A DNA stretch of 64,000 nt, taken from contig CALSBM010000002.1 in assembly GCA_943373175.1 (NCBI GenBank), forward strand, positions 33,631 through 97,630, written 5' to 3'. The notes under the pieces were generated by a model that made no database searches, was not told where the DNA came from, and saw nothing but the letters and a program-made list of their open reading frames with translations. Of this stretch, positions 51,169 through 60,004 are shown one piece after another. The position numbers and the translations under genes were made by a program. Position 1 is the stretch's first letter, and the number at the start of each line of letters is the position of its first letter. The stretch comes from JAIXUI01 sp943373175. Lineage in GTDB: Bacteria > Bacteroidota > Bacteroidia > UBA7662 > JAIXUI01.

Positions 51169-52704
51169 GTGCTATTAGGAACAATATTTCAGAAAAGTCT
51201 TAAACTCAGAACTGCGCTGAGTTTTCAGTTGTTCGACGCCGAACAACAACAGCGACTTGTCCTGAGAAAACTCCTCAAAACAGCCGAAAAAACACAGATA
51301 GGTGAGTATTTTCACTTCGACGATATCCTTAAAAGCCCGGATATCCTGAAAGCTTACAGTGGAAGCCTGCCTATTTACGATTACAACTCCATCTACAAAG
51401 CCTGGTGGCACAAACAGCTTGATTCTGTCCCTAACGTTACCTGGCCGGGAGTTACTCGCTATTTTGCCTTGAGTTCCGGGACTTCAGAAGCATCCTCCAA
51501 GTATATCCCGGTTACAGAGGATATGATTAAGGCTATGCGCAGAGCCAGCTTCAAACAAATTTATACTTTAGCCCATTACAACCTGCCTTCCAATCTTTTC
51601 GAAAAAGGAATTCTCATGGTGGGTGGAACTACACACCTAAACTTCAACGGTTCTTACTTTTCCGGTGATTTGAGTGGAATTAATGGCAGTAAAATCCCCT
51701 TTTGGTTTCAGCGCTTCTACAAACCGGGCAAGCAAATCGCTAAGGTTAAAGATTGGGAAGAGAAAATTGAAAGCATTGTAGAAAACGCAAAAGATTGGGA
51801 TATCTGGATTATTGCGGGTGTACCCGCATGGTTGCAAATCATCATAGAAAGGATAATTGAACGCTATAACTTAAAGAATATTCATGAGTTATGGCCAAAT
51901 CTTAATGTGTATGCGCATGGTGGGGTAAGTTTTGAACCTTACAAACAGGGCTTCGAGCGTTTGTTAGACCATCCCTTGATTTACTTCGAAACCTACCTTG
52001 CTTCTGAGGGTTTCATCGCCTACGATGCCCGATCAGAAAGAACCGGAATGAAGCTAATTCTCAACAATGGCATTTATTATGAATTTATCCCCTTCAATGA
52101 AGAGAATTTTGACGAGGACGGTAATGTGAAAGAAAATGCAAGAGCGATTCATATTGGGCAGGTTGAGGAAAACAAGCCATATTCGTTATTGCTTACCTCT
52201 TGTGCCGGCGCATATCGTTATATAATTGGCGATGTCATTCAATTCACTTCTTTAAAGCACAGTGAAATCAGAATCTGCGGAAGAACCAAACATTTCCTAT
52301 CGCTATGTGGAGAGCATCTTTCTGTGGATAATATGAACAATGCTATTCACCATGTTAGCGAGCGTTTTAACCTGAAAATCAAAGAATTTACTACGGAAGG
52401 ATTCACTACTGAAAACAACTTATTCGGGCACCGGTGGTACATAGGTTGCGACGATTCAACGGATTCGGAAACTCTTGCTAAAGCCATTGACGAGCGACTT
52501 AAGGAAATTAATGATGATTATGCCACTGAACGTAATCATGCATTAGAGGAGGTTTCTGTTGTTGTTTTACCCAATCAAGTATTCTTCGATTGGTTGGAAA
52601 GCAAAGGTAAAATGGGTGGTCAGCATAAGTTTCCTAGAGTACTCAATAAGTCGTTCATCCAGGAATGGAAGTCATTCCTCGCTTCCAAGCAAATTGCCGT
52701 CTAA
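51169..52704 (+). CDS. GH3-family (auxin-responsive-like) acyl-adenylating protein
   Basis: A 511-residue protein of the GH3 family, known in plants as acyl acid-amido synthetases that adenylate a carboxylic acid and join it to an amino acid. The bacterial members have unknown substrates. Visible family motifs are YFALSSGTSEASSKYIPVT (ATP loop, SSGTS), LASEGFIAYD, LLTSCAGAYRYIIGDVIQF and the C-terminal GQHKFPRV. Start is GTG. A LysE-type exporter gene follows after 3 nt, and both are likely expressed together; a role in making and exporting an amino-acid conjugate is speculative. Confidence 0.88.
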   Translation: MLLGTIFQKSLKLRTALSFQLFDAEQQQRLVLRKLLKTAEKTQIGEYFHFDDILKSPDILKAYSGSLPIYDYNSIYKAWWHKQLDSVPNVTWPGVTRYFALSSGTSEASSKYIPVTEDMIKAMRRASFKQIYTLAHYNLPSNLFEKGILMVGGTTHLNFNGSYFSGDLSGINGSKIPFWFQRFYKPGKQIAKVKDWEEKIESIVENAKDWDIWIIAGVPAWLQIIIERIIERYNLKNIHELWPNLNVYAHGGVSFEPYKQGFERLLDHPLIYFETYLASEGFIAYDARSERTGMKLILNNGIYYEFIPFNEENFDEDGNVKENARAIHIGQVEENKPYSLLLTSCAGAYRYIIGDVIQFTSLKHSEIRICGRTKHFLSLCGEHLSVDNMNNAIHHVSERFNLKIKEFTTEGFTTENNLFGHRWYIGCDDSTDSETLAKAIDERLKEINDDYATERNHALEEVSVVVLPNQVFFDWLESKGKMGGQHKFPRVLNKSFIQEWKSFLASKQIAV

Positions 52705-52707
52705 GTT

Positions 52708-53331
52708 TTGGACGCCCTCTTTCAAGGTATCATTTTTGGTTTTCTAGTAGCATTGATGCTGGGAGGGCCAGTTTTTTTCGCCCTTATGCAAACCAGCATT
52801 ACCAAAGGGTTTTCAGCAGGTGCCTTTATGGCGCTGGGGATATTGCTTAGCGATGGCTTTTGCATTGCGGTCTCTTACTTCGGATTAGTAAGCTTATTTC
52901 ATAACCCCATTTTCATGAAGTATTTAGGCTTAGTGGGTAGTGCATTTATGGCTATTTACGGCATTAGTATGCTGCTGAAAAGAAGAATTGAAGTTAAACC
53001 TGCCGACGATAGTAAATTCAGAAAAGGCGGACCGCTACTCAAAGGGTTTCTACTTAATACGTTGAACCCCTTTGCGATAACTTACTGGTTAGGAAATGTG
53101 AGTTGGGTAAACAGTGTTTTCGAACCAAATGAAGTCCCGCTGTTTTTCGCAGGAGCGTTAGGCGTTGTATTTAGCACAGACTTAGCTAAGGCTTATATTG
53201 CAAAAAGGCTTCAAAATGTGTTGAATGCCAAAGTGTTATTAAGCATCAATCATTTTTCAGGTGCAGTACTTGTGATCGGTGGTGGAATAATCCTTTATAA
53301 AGTGCTTTCAGGACAGAGCCTTATGCCTTAG
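52708..53331 (+). CDS. LysE-type amino-acid exporter
   Basis: An inner-membrane protein of 207 residues with about six hydrophobic helices (for example GIIFGFLVALMLGGPVFFAL, AFMALGILLSDGFCIAVSYF, HFSGAVLVIGGGIILYKVL). The LysE/RhtB hallmark GPVFF near the N-terminus and GFLLNTLNPFAITYW in the middle are present. It exports amino acids or related small molecules. Start TTG is the only in-frame start close to the family start; the gap to the GH3 gene is 3 nt. The 3' end overlaps the opposite-strand gene by 11 bases. Confidence 0.88.
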   Translation: MDALFQGIIFGFLVALMLGGPVFFALMQTSITKGFSAGAFMALGILLSDGFCIAVSYFGLVSLFHNPIFMKYLGLVGSAFMAIYGISMLLKRRIEVKPADDSKFRKGGPLLKGFLLNTLNPFAITYWLGNVSWVNSVFEPNEVPLFFAGALGVVFSTDLAKAYIAKRLQNVLNAKVLLSINHFSGAVLVIGGGIILYKVLSGQSLMP

Positions 53332-53710
53332 GCTCATCGCTTCTATTGCCACTCAGGTATTCTCTAATCATTACTTTTTGCATTTCTCTTTTGAGAACCA
53401 TAGAGGCAAGTGCTTCGGCAGTTGATTTCACCGAATCATGCGCTCTAAATAGTGCTTTTAATGCCGGCTCGGCTATATCGATTCGGTACATTAATCGTTG
53501 AAACTCGTCCTTAGAACTTCTTTGAAGGACTTCTAAGAATGAGCTTAATCGAGGATGCAACATCGCAAGATCCTGATCTGCATTTTCTTCCCACTCAAAA
53601 GACAACCCTGAACATTCTATGTCCTTTAAAAGCTGACGGACGCAGGCAGTAAGTAAATGAGCATTATGGTTTGCAAGCCCAATTCCCTGATACCAATCAG
53701 GAAGCTCCAT
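53321..53710 (-). CDS. Hypothetical protein downstream of xseB
   Basis: A 129-residue, mostly helical cytoplasmic protein with no recognised domain. It has Trp and Cys in the N-terminal half (ELPDWYQGIG, HLLTACVRQLLKD, FEWEENADQDL) and a basic-acidic helical C-terminus (LVLKREMQKVMIREYLSG as SMVLKREMQKVMIREYL). The start overlaps the end of xseB by 14 bases, so it is translationally coupled to the exonuclease VII small subunit. Its 3' end overlaps the convergent LysE gene by 11 bases. Function unknown. Confidence 0.65.
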   Translation of the reverse strand: MELPDWYQGIGLANHNAHLLTACVRQLLKDIECSGLSFEWEENADQDLAMLHPRLSSFLEVLQRSSKDEFQRLMYRIDIAEPALKALFRAHDSVKSTAEALASMVLKREMQKVMIREYLSGNRSDEPKA

Positions 53711-53900
53711 TTTCGTTTTTTTGCTTTTTTAGCACTTCAAATTCGAGGCTTGCCTGGTCTAAAGCTGTCCTGCATTCCTGAATAAGCGTTAACGATTCAT
53801 TGTAAAGCACCAACGCCTGGTCTAAGTCGGTCTGTTCCTGCTGAAGCATATCAGAAATCTGACGGATACGCTTGAGCTTCTCTTCAATACGGAATTGCAT
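53697..53900 (-). CDS. xseB: Exodeoxyribonuclease VII small subunit
   Basis: A 67-residue helical protein that forms the small subunit of exonuclease VII, a single-strand-specific exonuclease. The family pattern is clear in the predicted order: an N-terminal helix (EEKLKRIRQISDML), QQEQTDLDQALVLYNESLTL with the conserved L-D-AL-LYE-type core, and a second helix (IQECRTALDQASLEFEVLKK). Its large subunit gene xseA is on the same strand but separated by an opposite-strand gene of 1.7 kb. The start ATG is at 53900. Confidence 0.9.
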   Translation of the reverse strand: MQFRIEEKLKRIRQISDMLQQEQTDLDQALVLYNESLTLIQECRTALDQASLEFEVLKKQKNENGAS

Positions 53901-53950
53901 AGTTCAAAGATAACAGCCTCAACTTTACTTCGAGGGAAAGGCGAAAACTG

Positions 53951-53958
53951 TACTTTTG
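53951..53958 (+). promoter_or_regulatory. Promoter -7 box of the membrane glycosyltransferase-like gene
   Basis: TACTTTTG ends 6 nt before the ATG at 53965. The upstream TTG at 53956 lies inside the box, which supports the ATG as the real start. Confidence 0.6.
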
Positions 53959-53964
53959 CGCAGC

Positions 53965-55653
53965 ATGCAGCGGAAGCCCATTTTGACTCCACTGATAGTC
54001 CAACAAGAACCGGCCCTATCTCTACTGTTTTGGTGGTTCTTTAGTTTGGGTTGTTTTCCGGTTTTTCAATCGTTATCAAGTGCCGTATGGCTGGCTTGGG
54101 TGGGTTACCTCAGTAAGTTTACCTTCATCAGCGGTGCTATTGGGTGGGGAGTATTTCATCTGATAGGCGCAAAAACTGCCTGCAAATGCCCGACTGTGCT
54201 TTTACCTGCCGGAATCATCCTTACGGCTGTTTCCATAACGGCATTGTATCCATTGGCAACATGGACGTTCGATTTAAGTTACGATGGCAATTGGTATCAC
54301 CTTAAAGCCATCAACTACTTGGTACAGCATGGTTGGAATCCTTACTTTGAAAACGTACCCAACGATAGTTACCCAAATGGAGAGTTGTATGTTAATCATT
54401 ATGCTAAAGCTTCATGGTTTGCTTCAGCATCTTGGGTAAAGTTGTTTGAAGTACAGGATCTTGGAAAAATCAACCAAGTGTTAATAATTCTCGGAGCGTT
54501 GGGCGCAGGGTTAACGATTGCTTTTCAGGAATCGAGAAACCGGTGGATGAAAGCACTATTAATCGTTTGTGCTGTATTTAATCCGGTTTCCATTAACCTG
54601 ATGTTTAGTCATTATATAGACGGAGAGTTAGCATCCGGTCTGTTGCTGTTGATGTTTGGAATGTATCAAGCCGAAAAATCTAGCTCTCGCTCATTGGGAC
54701 TATTCCTGCTCTTATTAGCCGTTTACATAGCTAATCTCAAGTTCACGGGGTTGATGTATGTAATGTTAATTGGAGGAGCATGGACGTTTCGCCAAATGTG
54801 GATAGCTCAATTATCTCCCGGCATGTTCATTATTTCCATTTTGTTGTTTGGGTTACTGGGCATCGGAGGTTTGGGCTACCCCACTTATGTGAGGAATTAT
54901 CAAGAGAAAGGCAACGTATTTTATCCTTTACTGGGCGAAGGAAATGTATATAAAAATGTATCAGAAGCCTGTTATCCTAAAGATTTTTATAATACAAACA
55001 GGTTAGAGCGGTTTTATAAATCCAATATTGCTGAACCAGCTTTTGTAAGATCGCCAATGAGCAGTGAAAGAAGACCGTTCTTTCAAATACCTAAAGATTT
55101 AGGCAATTATGATATGGCCGCACCTGAGCTGAATAGTTTTGTTCCATTCTTTCAGGAAATCGTTGCATTCAGTCTTCTATTACTACTTATTCTGACCCTA
55201 CAGAAAAAAATAACCTTTCCGGGTTGGGCCTTATTGATAATATTAATCTCTCCTGTTTTTTGGTTAGAGCAGAACTGGATGGCGCGCTACATCCCTCAGC
55301 TTTGGTTTGCCCCTTTGTTGATACTTTGGCACTCTTCCAATCGAAAGCGCCCCGGGATTATTAGCTACTTCCTACTGGTGCTAATCTCTGTAAATTTGTT
55401 CATTATACACGTCCGGTTTGCTAATCGGCAATACAAGGAAAACAAGAACTTCCATGAATGGCTTTCGAAACTAAAAACCCAACGTAAGGTAGAATTAAGA
55501 TTAGGTTGGATGGGGTGCGATGAACTCAGAATAAAGCAGGCAGGAATTAAATGGGTTCCATTGAAAGGAACACTAACAGAAGATGAAAAAGATTTTGCTC
55601 CATTCTTCGGGTGGTTACACGGTCTTCATGTAAGAAAAAAAGCTAACCAATAA
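53965..55653 (+). CDS. Multi-pass membrane protein, GT-C glycosyltransferase-like
   Basis: A polytopic inner-membrane protein of 562 residues with about 10-12 hydrophobic helices. The loop after the second or third helix reads FDLSYDGNWYHLKAI, which resembles the acidic first-loop motif of GT-C glycosyltransferases that use polyprenyl-phosphate sugars. Other segments (FNPVSINLMFSHYIDGE, LEQNWMARYIPQLW) fit that class, but no named family is recognised. The soluble C-terminal ~60 residues are basic and end in KKANQ. The gene lies between xseA and xseB on the opposite strand and overlaps the xseA 3' end by 11 bases. Its own promoter sits 6 nt upstream. Confidence 0.72.
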   Translation: MQRKPILTPLIVQQEPALSLLFWWFFSLGCFPVFQSLSSAVWLAWVGYLSKFTFISGAIGWGVFHLIGAKTACKCPTVLLPAGIILTAVSITALYPLATWTFDLSYDGNWYHLKAINYLVQHGWNPYFENVPNDSYPNGELYVNHYAKASWFASASWVKLFEVQDLGKINQVLIILGALGAGLTIAFQESRNRWMKALLIVCAVFNPVSINLMFSHYIDGELASGLLLLMFGMYQAEKSSSRSLGLFLLLLAVYIANLKFTGLMYVMLIGGAWTFRQMWIAQLSPGMFIISILLFGLLGIGGLGYPTYVRNYQEKGNVFYPLLGEGNVYKNVSEACYPKDFYNTNRLERFYKSNIAEPAFVRSPMSSERRPFFQIPKDLGNYDMAAPELNSFVPFFQEIVAFSLLLLLILTLQKKITFPGWALLIILISPVFWLEQNWMARYIPQLWFAPLLILWHSSNRKRPGIISYFLLVLISVNLFIIHVRFANRQYKENKNFHEWLSKLKTQRKVELRLGWMGCDELRIKQAGIKWVPLKGTLTEDEKDFAPFFGWLHGLHVRKKANQ

Positions 55654-56758
55654 TTACATCGCTTTTTACTTCACCATCAAAAAAACGAGTAGTCAATTTA
55701 TCACCTTGCTGAACCGAAGAAGAGGAGCTCAAAACTTTGCCTTCTTTAAGTGTTAAGGTATATCCTCGTTCTAAAATGGTTTCGAAATGCGACGCTTTCA
55801 ACAGCGTTTCCTGACTATCTAAAAGTTGTCTGATTATTTTCAATCGGCCTTCTACTCTTAAGGATAATCGTTCTTCCATGTCATCGAGCCATTGCCCTTG
55901 CTGTAAAAACCTGTTTTCGATTTTCCTTGTGATGAGTGTTCCGACTTCTTCCAGCCATGCCTTAACCTCCTGCAAATCTGCGGCAGCCATTTCTGCTGCT
56001 GCTGTCGGAGTTGGCGCACGCTGGTCGGCAGCAAAATCTGTAAGTGTAAAATCTGTTTCATGGCCAATGGCTGCGATAACAGGTTTTGAACAATTTGATA
56101 CTGCGCGTACAAGGGTTTCATCATTAAAGCACCACAAGTCTTCCATTGAACCTCCTCCCCTGCCGATAATAATTAAATCAACCTCTTCTACCGCTTCCAA
56201 TAACCGTAGTGCTGCAATTAAACTTGCCGGCGCTTCCGTTCCTTGCACCAAGGCCGGAGACAGAAGTAAGCGGGTGAAAGGATGTCGGCGGGAAAGAGTA
56301 GTCTGAATATCTTCAATGACAGCTCCGGTAGCAGAAGTCACAACTCCAATAGTTCTTGGGTAACGAGGCCAGCTTCGTTTTTTCGACTCATCAAATAATC
56401 CTTCTTTGGCAAGTTTATCCCTAAGTTCAATAAACCGTTGGAATAACGTTCCCATCCCTTCTTTCTTCATACTGCTTACCTGCAATTGGTAAACACCCCG
56501 TGCAGCATAAACCGTTAAATCAGCAGTAACCAATACTTTATCACCATTTTTCGGAGTGAAGTCCAAACGCTGCCCACGAAACATCACACATGCTAACTGA
56601 CCTGTTTCGTCCTTAATACTGAAGTAACGGTGTCCGGAAGTATGTTGCTTATAATCGGACAGTTCACCACTAACCTCAAGACCTTGAAAAAAAGGAGCAG
56701 ATTCCAACAAGTTTTTTACGTGCTGGTTAAGCTCTGTTACAGTAAACCGGTATGCCAT
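55643..56758 (-). CDS. xseA: Exodeoxyribonuclease VII large subunit
   Basis: The catalytic large subunit of exonuclease VII, 371 residues, the short form seen in Bacteroidota. The N-terminal OB fold (FQGLEVSGELSDYKQHTSGHRYFSI split), the central domain with RYPRTIGVVTSATGAVIEDI, IIGRGGGSMEDLWCFNDE, AIGHETDFTLTDFAADQRAPTPTAAAE, then a coiled helical region and the C-terminal RGYTLTLKEGKVL are all there. The start ATG follows the stop of the symporter gene with no gap (TAAATG), so the two are linked in an operon coming from prfB. Confidence 0.95.
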   Translation of the reverse strand: MAYRFTVTELNQHVKNLLESAPFFQGLEVSGELSDYKQHTSGHRYFSIKDETGQLACVMFRGQRLDFTPKNGDKVLVTADLTVYAARGVYQLQVSSMKKEGMGTLFQRFIELRDKLAKEGLFDESKKRSWPRYPRTIGVVTSATGAVIEDIQTTLSRRHPFTRLLLSPALVQGTEAPASLIAALRLLEAVEEVDLIIIGRGGGSMEDLWCFNDETLVRAVSNCSKPVIAAIGHETDFTLTDFAADQRAPTPTAAAEMAAADLQEVKAWLEEVGTLITRKIENRFLQQGQWLDDMEERLSLRVEGRLKIIRQLLDSQETLLKASHFETILERGYTLTLKEGKVLSSSSSVQQGDKLTTRFFDGEVKSDVIIG

Positions 56759-58117
56759 TTACTCTTGTGGAGGATTGAATTCTCCTTCCCATTTAGCAAT
56801 AACCACAGAAGCAAGGCAATTCCCAATCACATTCACCGATGTCCGCGCCATGTCCATCAAAGTATCAATACCCAGTATAATATAGACAGGCCATTCAGGA
56901 AGATTGAAAGAAGCGACCGTAGCAAGAAGTATTACCAAAGAAGCCCGTGGTACACCTGCAACTCCTTTAGAAGTGAGCATCAGAGTGAACACCATAATCA
57001 ATTGTTGACTAAGGCTTAAGTGAATACCTGCTGCCTGGGCTACAAAAACAGAAGCAAGCGATAGATAAAGCGTTGTTCCATCCAGGTTAAACGAATATCC
57101 TGTTGGCATAACAAAAGCAACAACTTTCTTAGGAACACCAAAAGCAATCATTTTCTCCATCGCCTTAGGCAAAGCCGCTTCTGAAGAAGCCGTAGCAAAC
57201 GCTAGTGAAACAGGATCCGTTACTGCCTTTGCAAATCCACGGATAGGAATCTTCAGCAACAACATAATGGGGACTAAAACCAGCAGAATAAAGGCAATCA
57301 ATGCTAGGTACAAAGTGGCCAAGAGAAGAAAAAGGTTGGATAATATCCCAAGTCCCATGCTTGCAACGGTGTAAGCTATCGCACCTGCAACCCCAAAAGG
57401 AGCAGCATACATCACCAAACCGGTAAACTTGAACATGACTTCAGACAAGCTTTCGCTGAATTCCAACATCGGACGTTTCTTATCTTCCGGCAAAAGTGCC
57501 ATAGCAATGCCAAACAGAATGCTGAATACGACTACTTGAAGTACCTGGCCTTCAGCGAAAGATTTAGCAAAATTTTCCGGGAAGATGTGCAGTATAACTT
57601 CTTCAGCAGATTGCTTAGCTACGGTTGGTATTCCGCCTTTGCTCATCAAACCAGCATCAACTCCAACGCCGGCTTCACTTAAATTAATGGCAGCAAGGCC
57701 TACAAACAAAGCAATGGTCGTTACGATTTCGAAATACACCAATGATTTCCAACCCATCCGGCCAACCTGAGCCATGTTAGAATGCCCGGCAATTCCAACT
57801 ACAAGGGTTCCAAAAAGCAATGGAGTAATGATGGTCTTTATCAGCTTTAGAAATATTTTGCTGAGAATATTCGCATGAAGTGCGATTTCCTTAAAATCAT
57901 ACCCTATCTCAATGCCCAGTAGCATAGCGATAAAAATCCAAGTAGTTAACGATTGCTTTTGCCAGCCATACAAAACGATTAATACCAACAAGCTCCAACG
58001 GCTGGTCATTAAGACCGGCTCATAAAGCCCTAATACACCTTCGTATTGCAATACGTGAAGCAGTGCCGTAACAACGGTCATAAAGACCGTCAACTTCGGA
58101 ATCCATTTTGATTTCAT
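56759..58117 (-). CDS. Dicarboxylate/amino acid:cation symporter (DAACS family)
   Basis: A secondary transporter of 452 residues related to GltP, DctA and GltT, importing glutamate, aspartate or C4-dicarboxylates with H+ or Na+. About eight helices and two re-entrant loops are expected; the first helical segment (RWSLLVLIVLYGW) and IITPLLFGTLVVGIAG are evident. The substrate signature is present: FATASSEAALPKAM (serine-rich loop), MPTGYSFNLDGTTLYLSLA (NMDGT-like NLDGT) and IDTLMDMARTSVNVIGN. It sits 23 nt downstream of the YdcF gene and abuts xseA. Confidence 0.95.
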   Translation of the reverse strand: MKSKWIPKLTVFMTVVTALLHVLQYEGVLGLYEPVLMTSRWSLLVLIVLYGWQKQSLTTWIFIAMLLGIEIGYDFKEIALHANILSKIFLKLIKTIITPLLFGTLVVGIAGHSNMAQVGRMGWKSLVYFEIVTTIALFVGLAAINLSEAGVGVDAGLMSKGGIPTVAKQSAEEVILHIFPENFAKSFAEGQVLQVVVFSILFGIAMALLPEDKKRPMLEFSESLSEVMFKFTGLVMYAAPFGVAGAIAYTVASMGLGILSNLFLLLATLYLALIAFILLVLVPIMLLLKIPIRGFAKAVTDPVSLAFATASSEAALPKAMEKMIAFGVPKKVVAFVMPTGYSFNLDGTTLYLSLASVFVAQAAGIHLSLSQQLIMVFTLMLTSKGVAGVPRASLVILLATVASFNLPEWPVYIILGIDTLMDMARTSVNVIGNCLASVVIAKWEGEFNPPQE

Positions 58118-58140
58118 GCCGGGCTAAAATACGAAGCCCG

Positions 58141-58899
58141 TCAGGATTTAAGGGAGTAAACCGTCAATCCTATCCATTCTTTAGAAAGTATATACCATTG
58201 AAAGAGTGCAGTAGGTGACGGGATAAGCCATTTAGTTGGGTGCCAAGTGAGCTTCAAGGATTTAAATGATGCCGACCAGGGCATGAATTTCAATGGTGTT
58301 TTCCGGAACATGGCTACGGATCGTCTCATGTGATAGGCTGAGGTCACAAGCAAAAAGTTTCTCTGAGACATGCCCGGTTTCTCTTTTATCATTTTCCAAA
58401 CTTCCTGTGCACTTTGAAACGTATTTCTGGAATAGTTTTCAACCCAGATACAGGAATCGGGTATTCCCTCTTCCAACAACCAGCTTCGTACTAACTCAGG
58501 TTCTGAAGGACCTTCGGATTCGAAAACTTTTCCGCCAGAAATGAGAATATTTTTGACCTTTCCGGCTCGGAACAGGTTAACAGTTTGCATCAATCGGTCA
58601 CCATCATCCGACAGAAACGGGCGGTCATATATTTCAGGAGTTTCCAGAAAACCAGTTAACAATATTGCCGCCTCATACTCAGTAGTTAACGTATTCAAAG
58701 GTGCCGGACGCCCTTCCCACCAACGAAATACCCAATTGATGATCATGGGATTGGTGAAGAATACCCATAAAACCACAGTTGCTGTCCACCATTTCCCCGA
58801 CGAGGGTAACCGTCGCTTGAACCAAGAAACTAACGTGAAGATGACCAGAAACGTAACAGGAGTAAACAGCCAGCTTACGATTTTACCTAACAAAATCAT
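58141..58899 (-). CDS. YdcF-family (DUF218) membrane protein
   Basis: A 252-residue protein with two N-terminal helices (LLGKIVSWLFTPVTFLVIFT and WWTATVVLWVFFTNPMIINW) and a DUF218 domain: AAILLTGFLETPEI, then RLMQTVNLFRAGKVKNILISGG, SRNTFQSAQ and FLLVTSAYHMRRSVAMF. In enteric bacteria related SanA/YdcF/ElyC proteins act in envelope maintenance, but the biochemistry is not settled. It follows prfB by 9 nt and precedes the symporter by 23 nt, so it is likely in one operon. Confidence 0.88.
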   Translation of the reverse strand: MILLGKIVSWLFTPVTFLVIFTLVSWFKRRLPSSGKWWTATVVLWVFFTNPMIINWVFRWWEGRPAPLNTLTTEYEAAILLTGFLETPEIYDRPFLSDDGDRLMQTVNLFRAGKVKNILISGGKVFESEGPSEPELVRSWLLEEGIPDSCIWVENYSRNTFQSAQEVWKMIKEKPGMSQRNFLLVTSAYHMRRSVAMFRKTPLKFMPWSASFKSLKLTWHPTKWLIPSPTALFQWYILSKEWIGLTVYSLKS

Positions 58900-58908
58900 A
58901 AAGGAAAA

Positions 58909-60000
58909 TTATCCTTTATTTCCGGAAAATTCCATCAGAAATGCTTTGATAAAGGGATCAAGATCACCATCCAAAACACCCTGTGCATCTGAAGTTTCTA
59001 CATTGGTTCTTAAGTCCTTGACCATCTTATAAGGATGCAAGACATAAGAACGAATCTGAGAACCCCATTCAATCTTTTTCTTTCCGCTTTCTACCTTATC
59101 TCGCTCTTCGTTGCGCTTGCGTATTTCGAGCTCATAAAGCTGAGACTTCAACATCTTCAATGCCTTCTCCTTGTTGAGCAATTGGGAACGCTCCTGCTGG
59201 CATTCAACAATAATTCCGGAAGGAGCATGACGCAAACGAACAGCGGTTTCAACTTTGTTTACATTCTGGCCACCGGCACCACCAGAGCGGTAGGTTTCCC
59301 AAGTAATATCACTCTGGATGATTTCAATCTCAATGTTATCATCCACCAGAGGATAGGCAAATACTGAGGCGAAAGACGTGTGTCTCCTTGCATTGGAATC
59401 GAAGGGAGAAATACGAACGAGTCGGTGAACACCATTCTCTCCTTTGAGGTAACCGTAAGAAAAATCACCTTCAAATTCGAGCGCGACAGATTTTATCCCG
59501 GCATCGTCACCGTATTGAAGATCGAGTTCGCGGATTTTATATCCATGGCTTTCACCCCACATGAGGTACATTCGCATGAGGATTTGCGCCCAATCTTGGC
59601 TTTCGGTACCGCCAGCGCCGGAGTTGATAGTGAGTACCGCACTCATCTGGTCTTCTTCGGAACTAAGCATGTTTCTAAACTCCAGTTCTTCAACCATTTT
59701 GAGGGTTTTCTGGTAGTTTTCTTCCAATTCTTGTTCCTCCATCTCCCCTAATTCATAAAACTCAAGCGCTAACGTTAATTCATCAACCTGAGTTTCCAAT
59801 TCCTGGTAATCTGAAACCCAAACTTTTGCAGTTTTAACTGAGCGCAACGTTTTTTCGGCCTCAGAAGGATTATCCCAGAAACCTGGGGCCTGAGAGACAG
59901 TATCAACTTCATCAATGGCGGCCTTTTTGGATTCTATTCCCAAGAAGCGGAATAAATCATCGGTACGGCTTTTAAGGTCATCTAAGTGTTCTGAGCGCAT
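58909..60000 (-). CDS. prfB: Peptide chain release factor 2
   Basis: RF2 reads UAA and UGA and releases the peptide. The protein of 363 residues has the SPF codon-recognition tripeptide (198-200) and GGQ (243-245) in SGGAGGQNVNKVET. The frame is continuous: in many bacteria, prfB has a programmed +1 frameshift near codon 25 at CTTTGA, but here the equivalent position (RFLGIES, residues 18-24) is in frame with no stop, so the frameshift autoregulation is absent. The ATG lies 4 nt after a TATTTTTG promoter box that overlaps the tRNA-His terminator. Confidence 0.97.
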   Translation of the reverse strand: MRSEHLDDLKSRTDDLFRFLGIESKKAAIDEVDTVSQAPGFWDNPSEAEKTLRSVKTAKVWVSDYQELETQVDELTLALEFYELGEMEEQELEENYQKTLKMVEELEFRNMLSSEEDQMSAVLTINSGAGGTESQDWAQILMRMYLMWGESHGYKIRELDLQYGDDAGIKSVALEFEGDFSYGYLKGENGVHRLVRISPFDSNARRHTSFASVFAYPLVDDNIEIEIIQSDITWETYRSGGAGGQNVNKVETAVRLRHAPSGIIVECQQERSQLLNKEKALKMLKSQLYELEIRKRNEERDKVESGKKKIEWGSQIRSYVLHPYKMVKDLRTNVETSDAQGVLDGDLDPFIKAFLMEFSGNKG

Positions 60001-60004
60001 AAGT

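Noticed and set aside
58909..60000. A programmed frameshift in prfB
   Set aside because: The frame is continuous through the expected position and no CTTTGA site is present.
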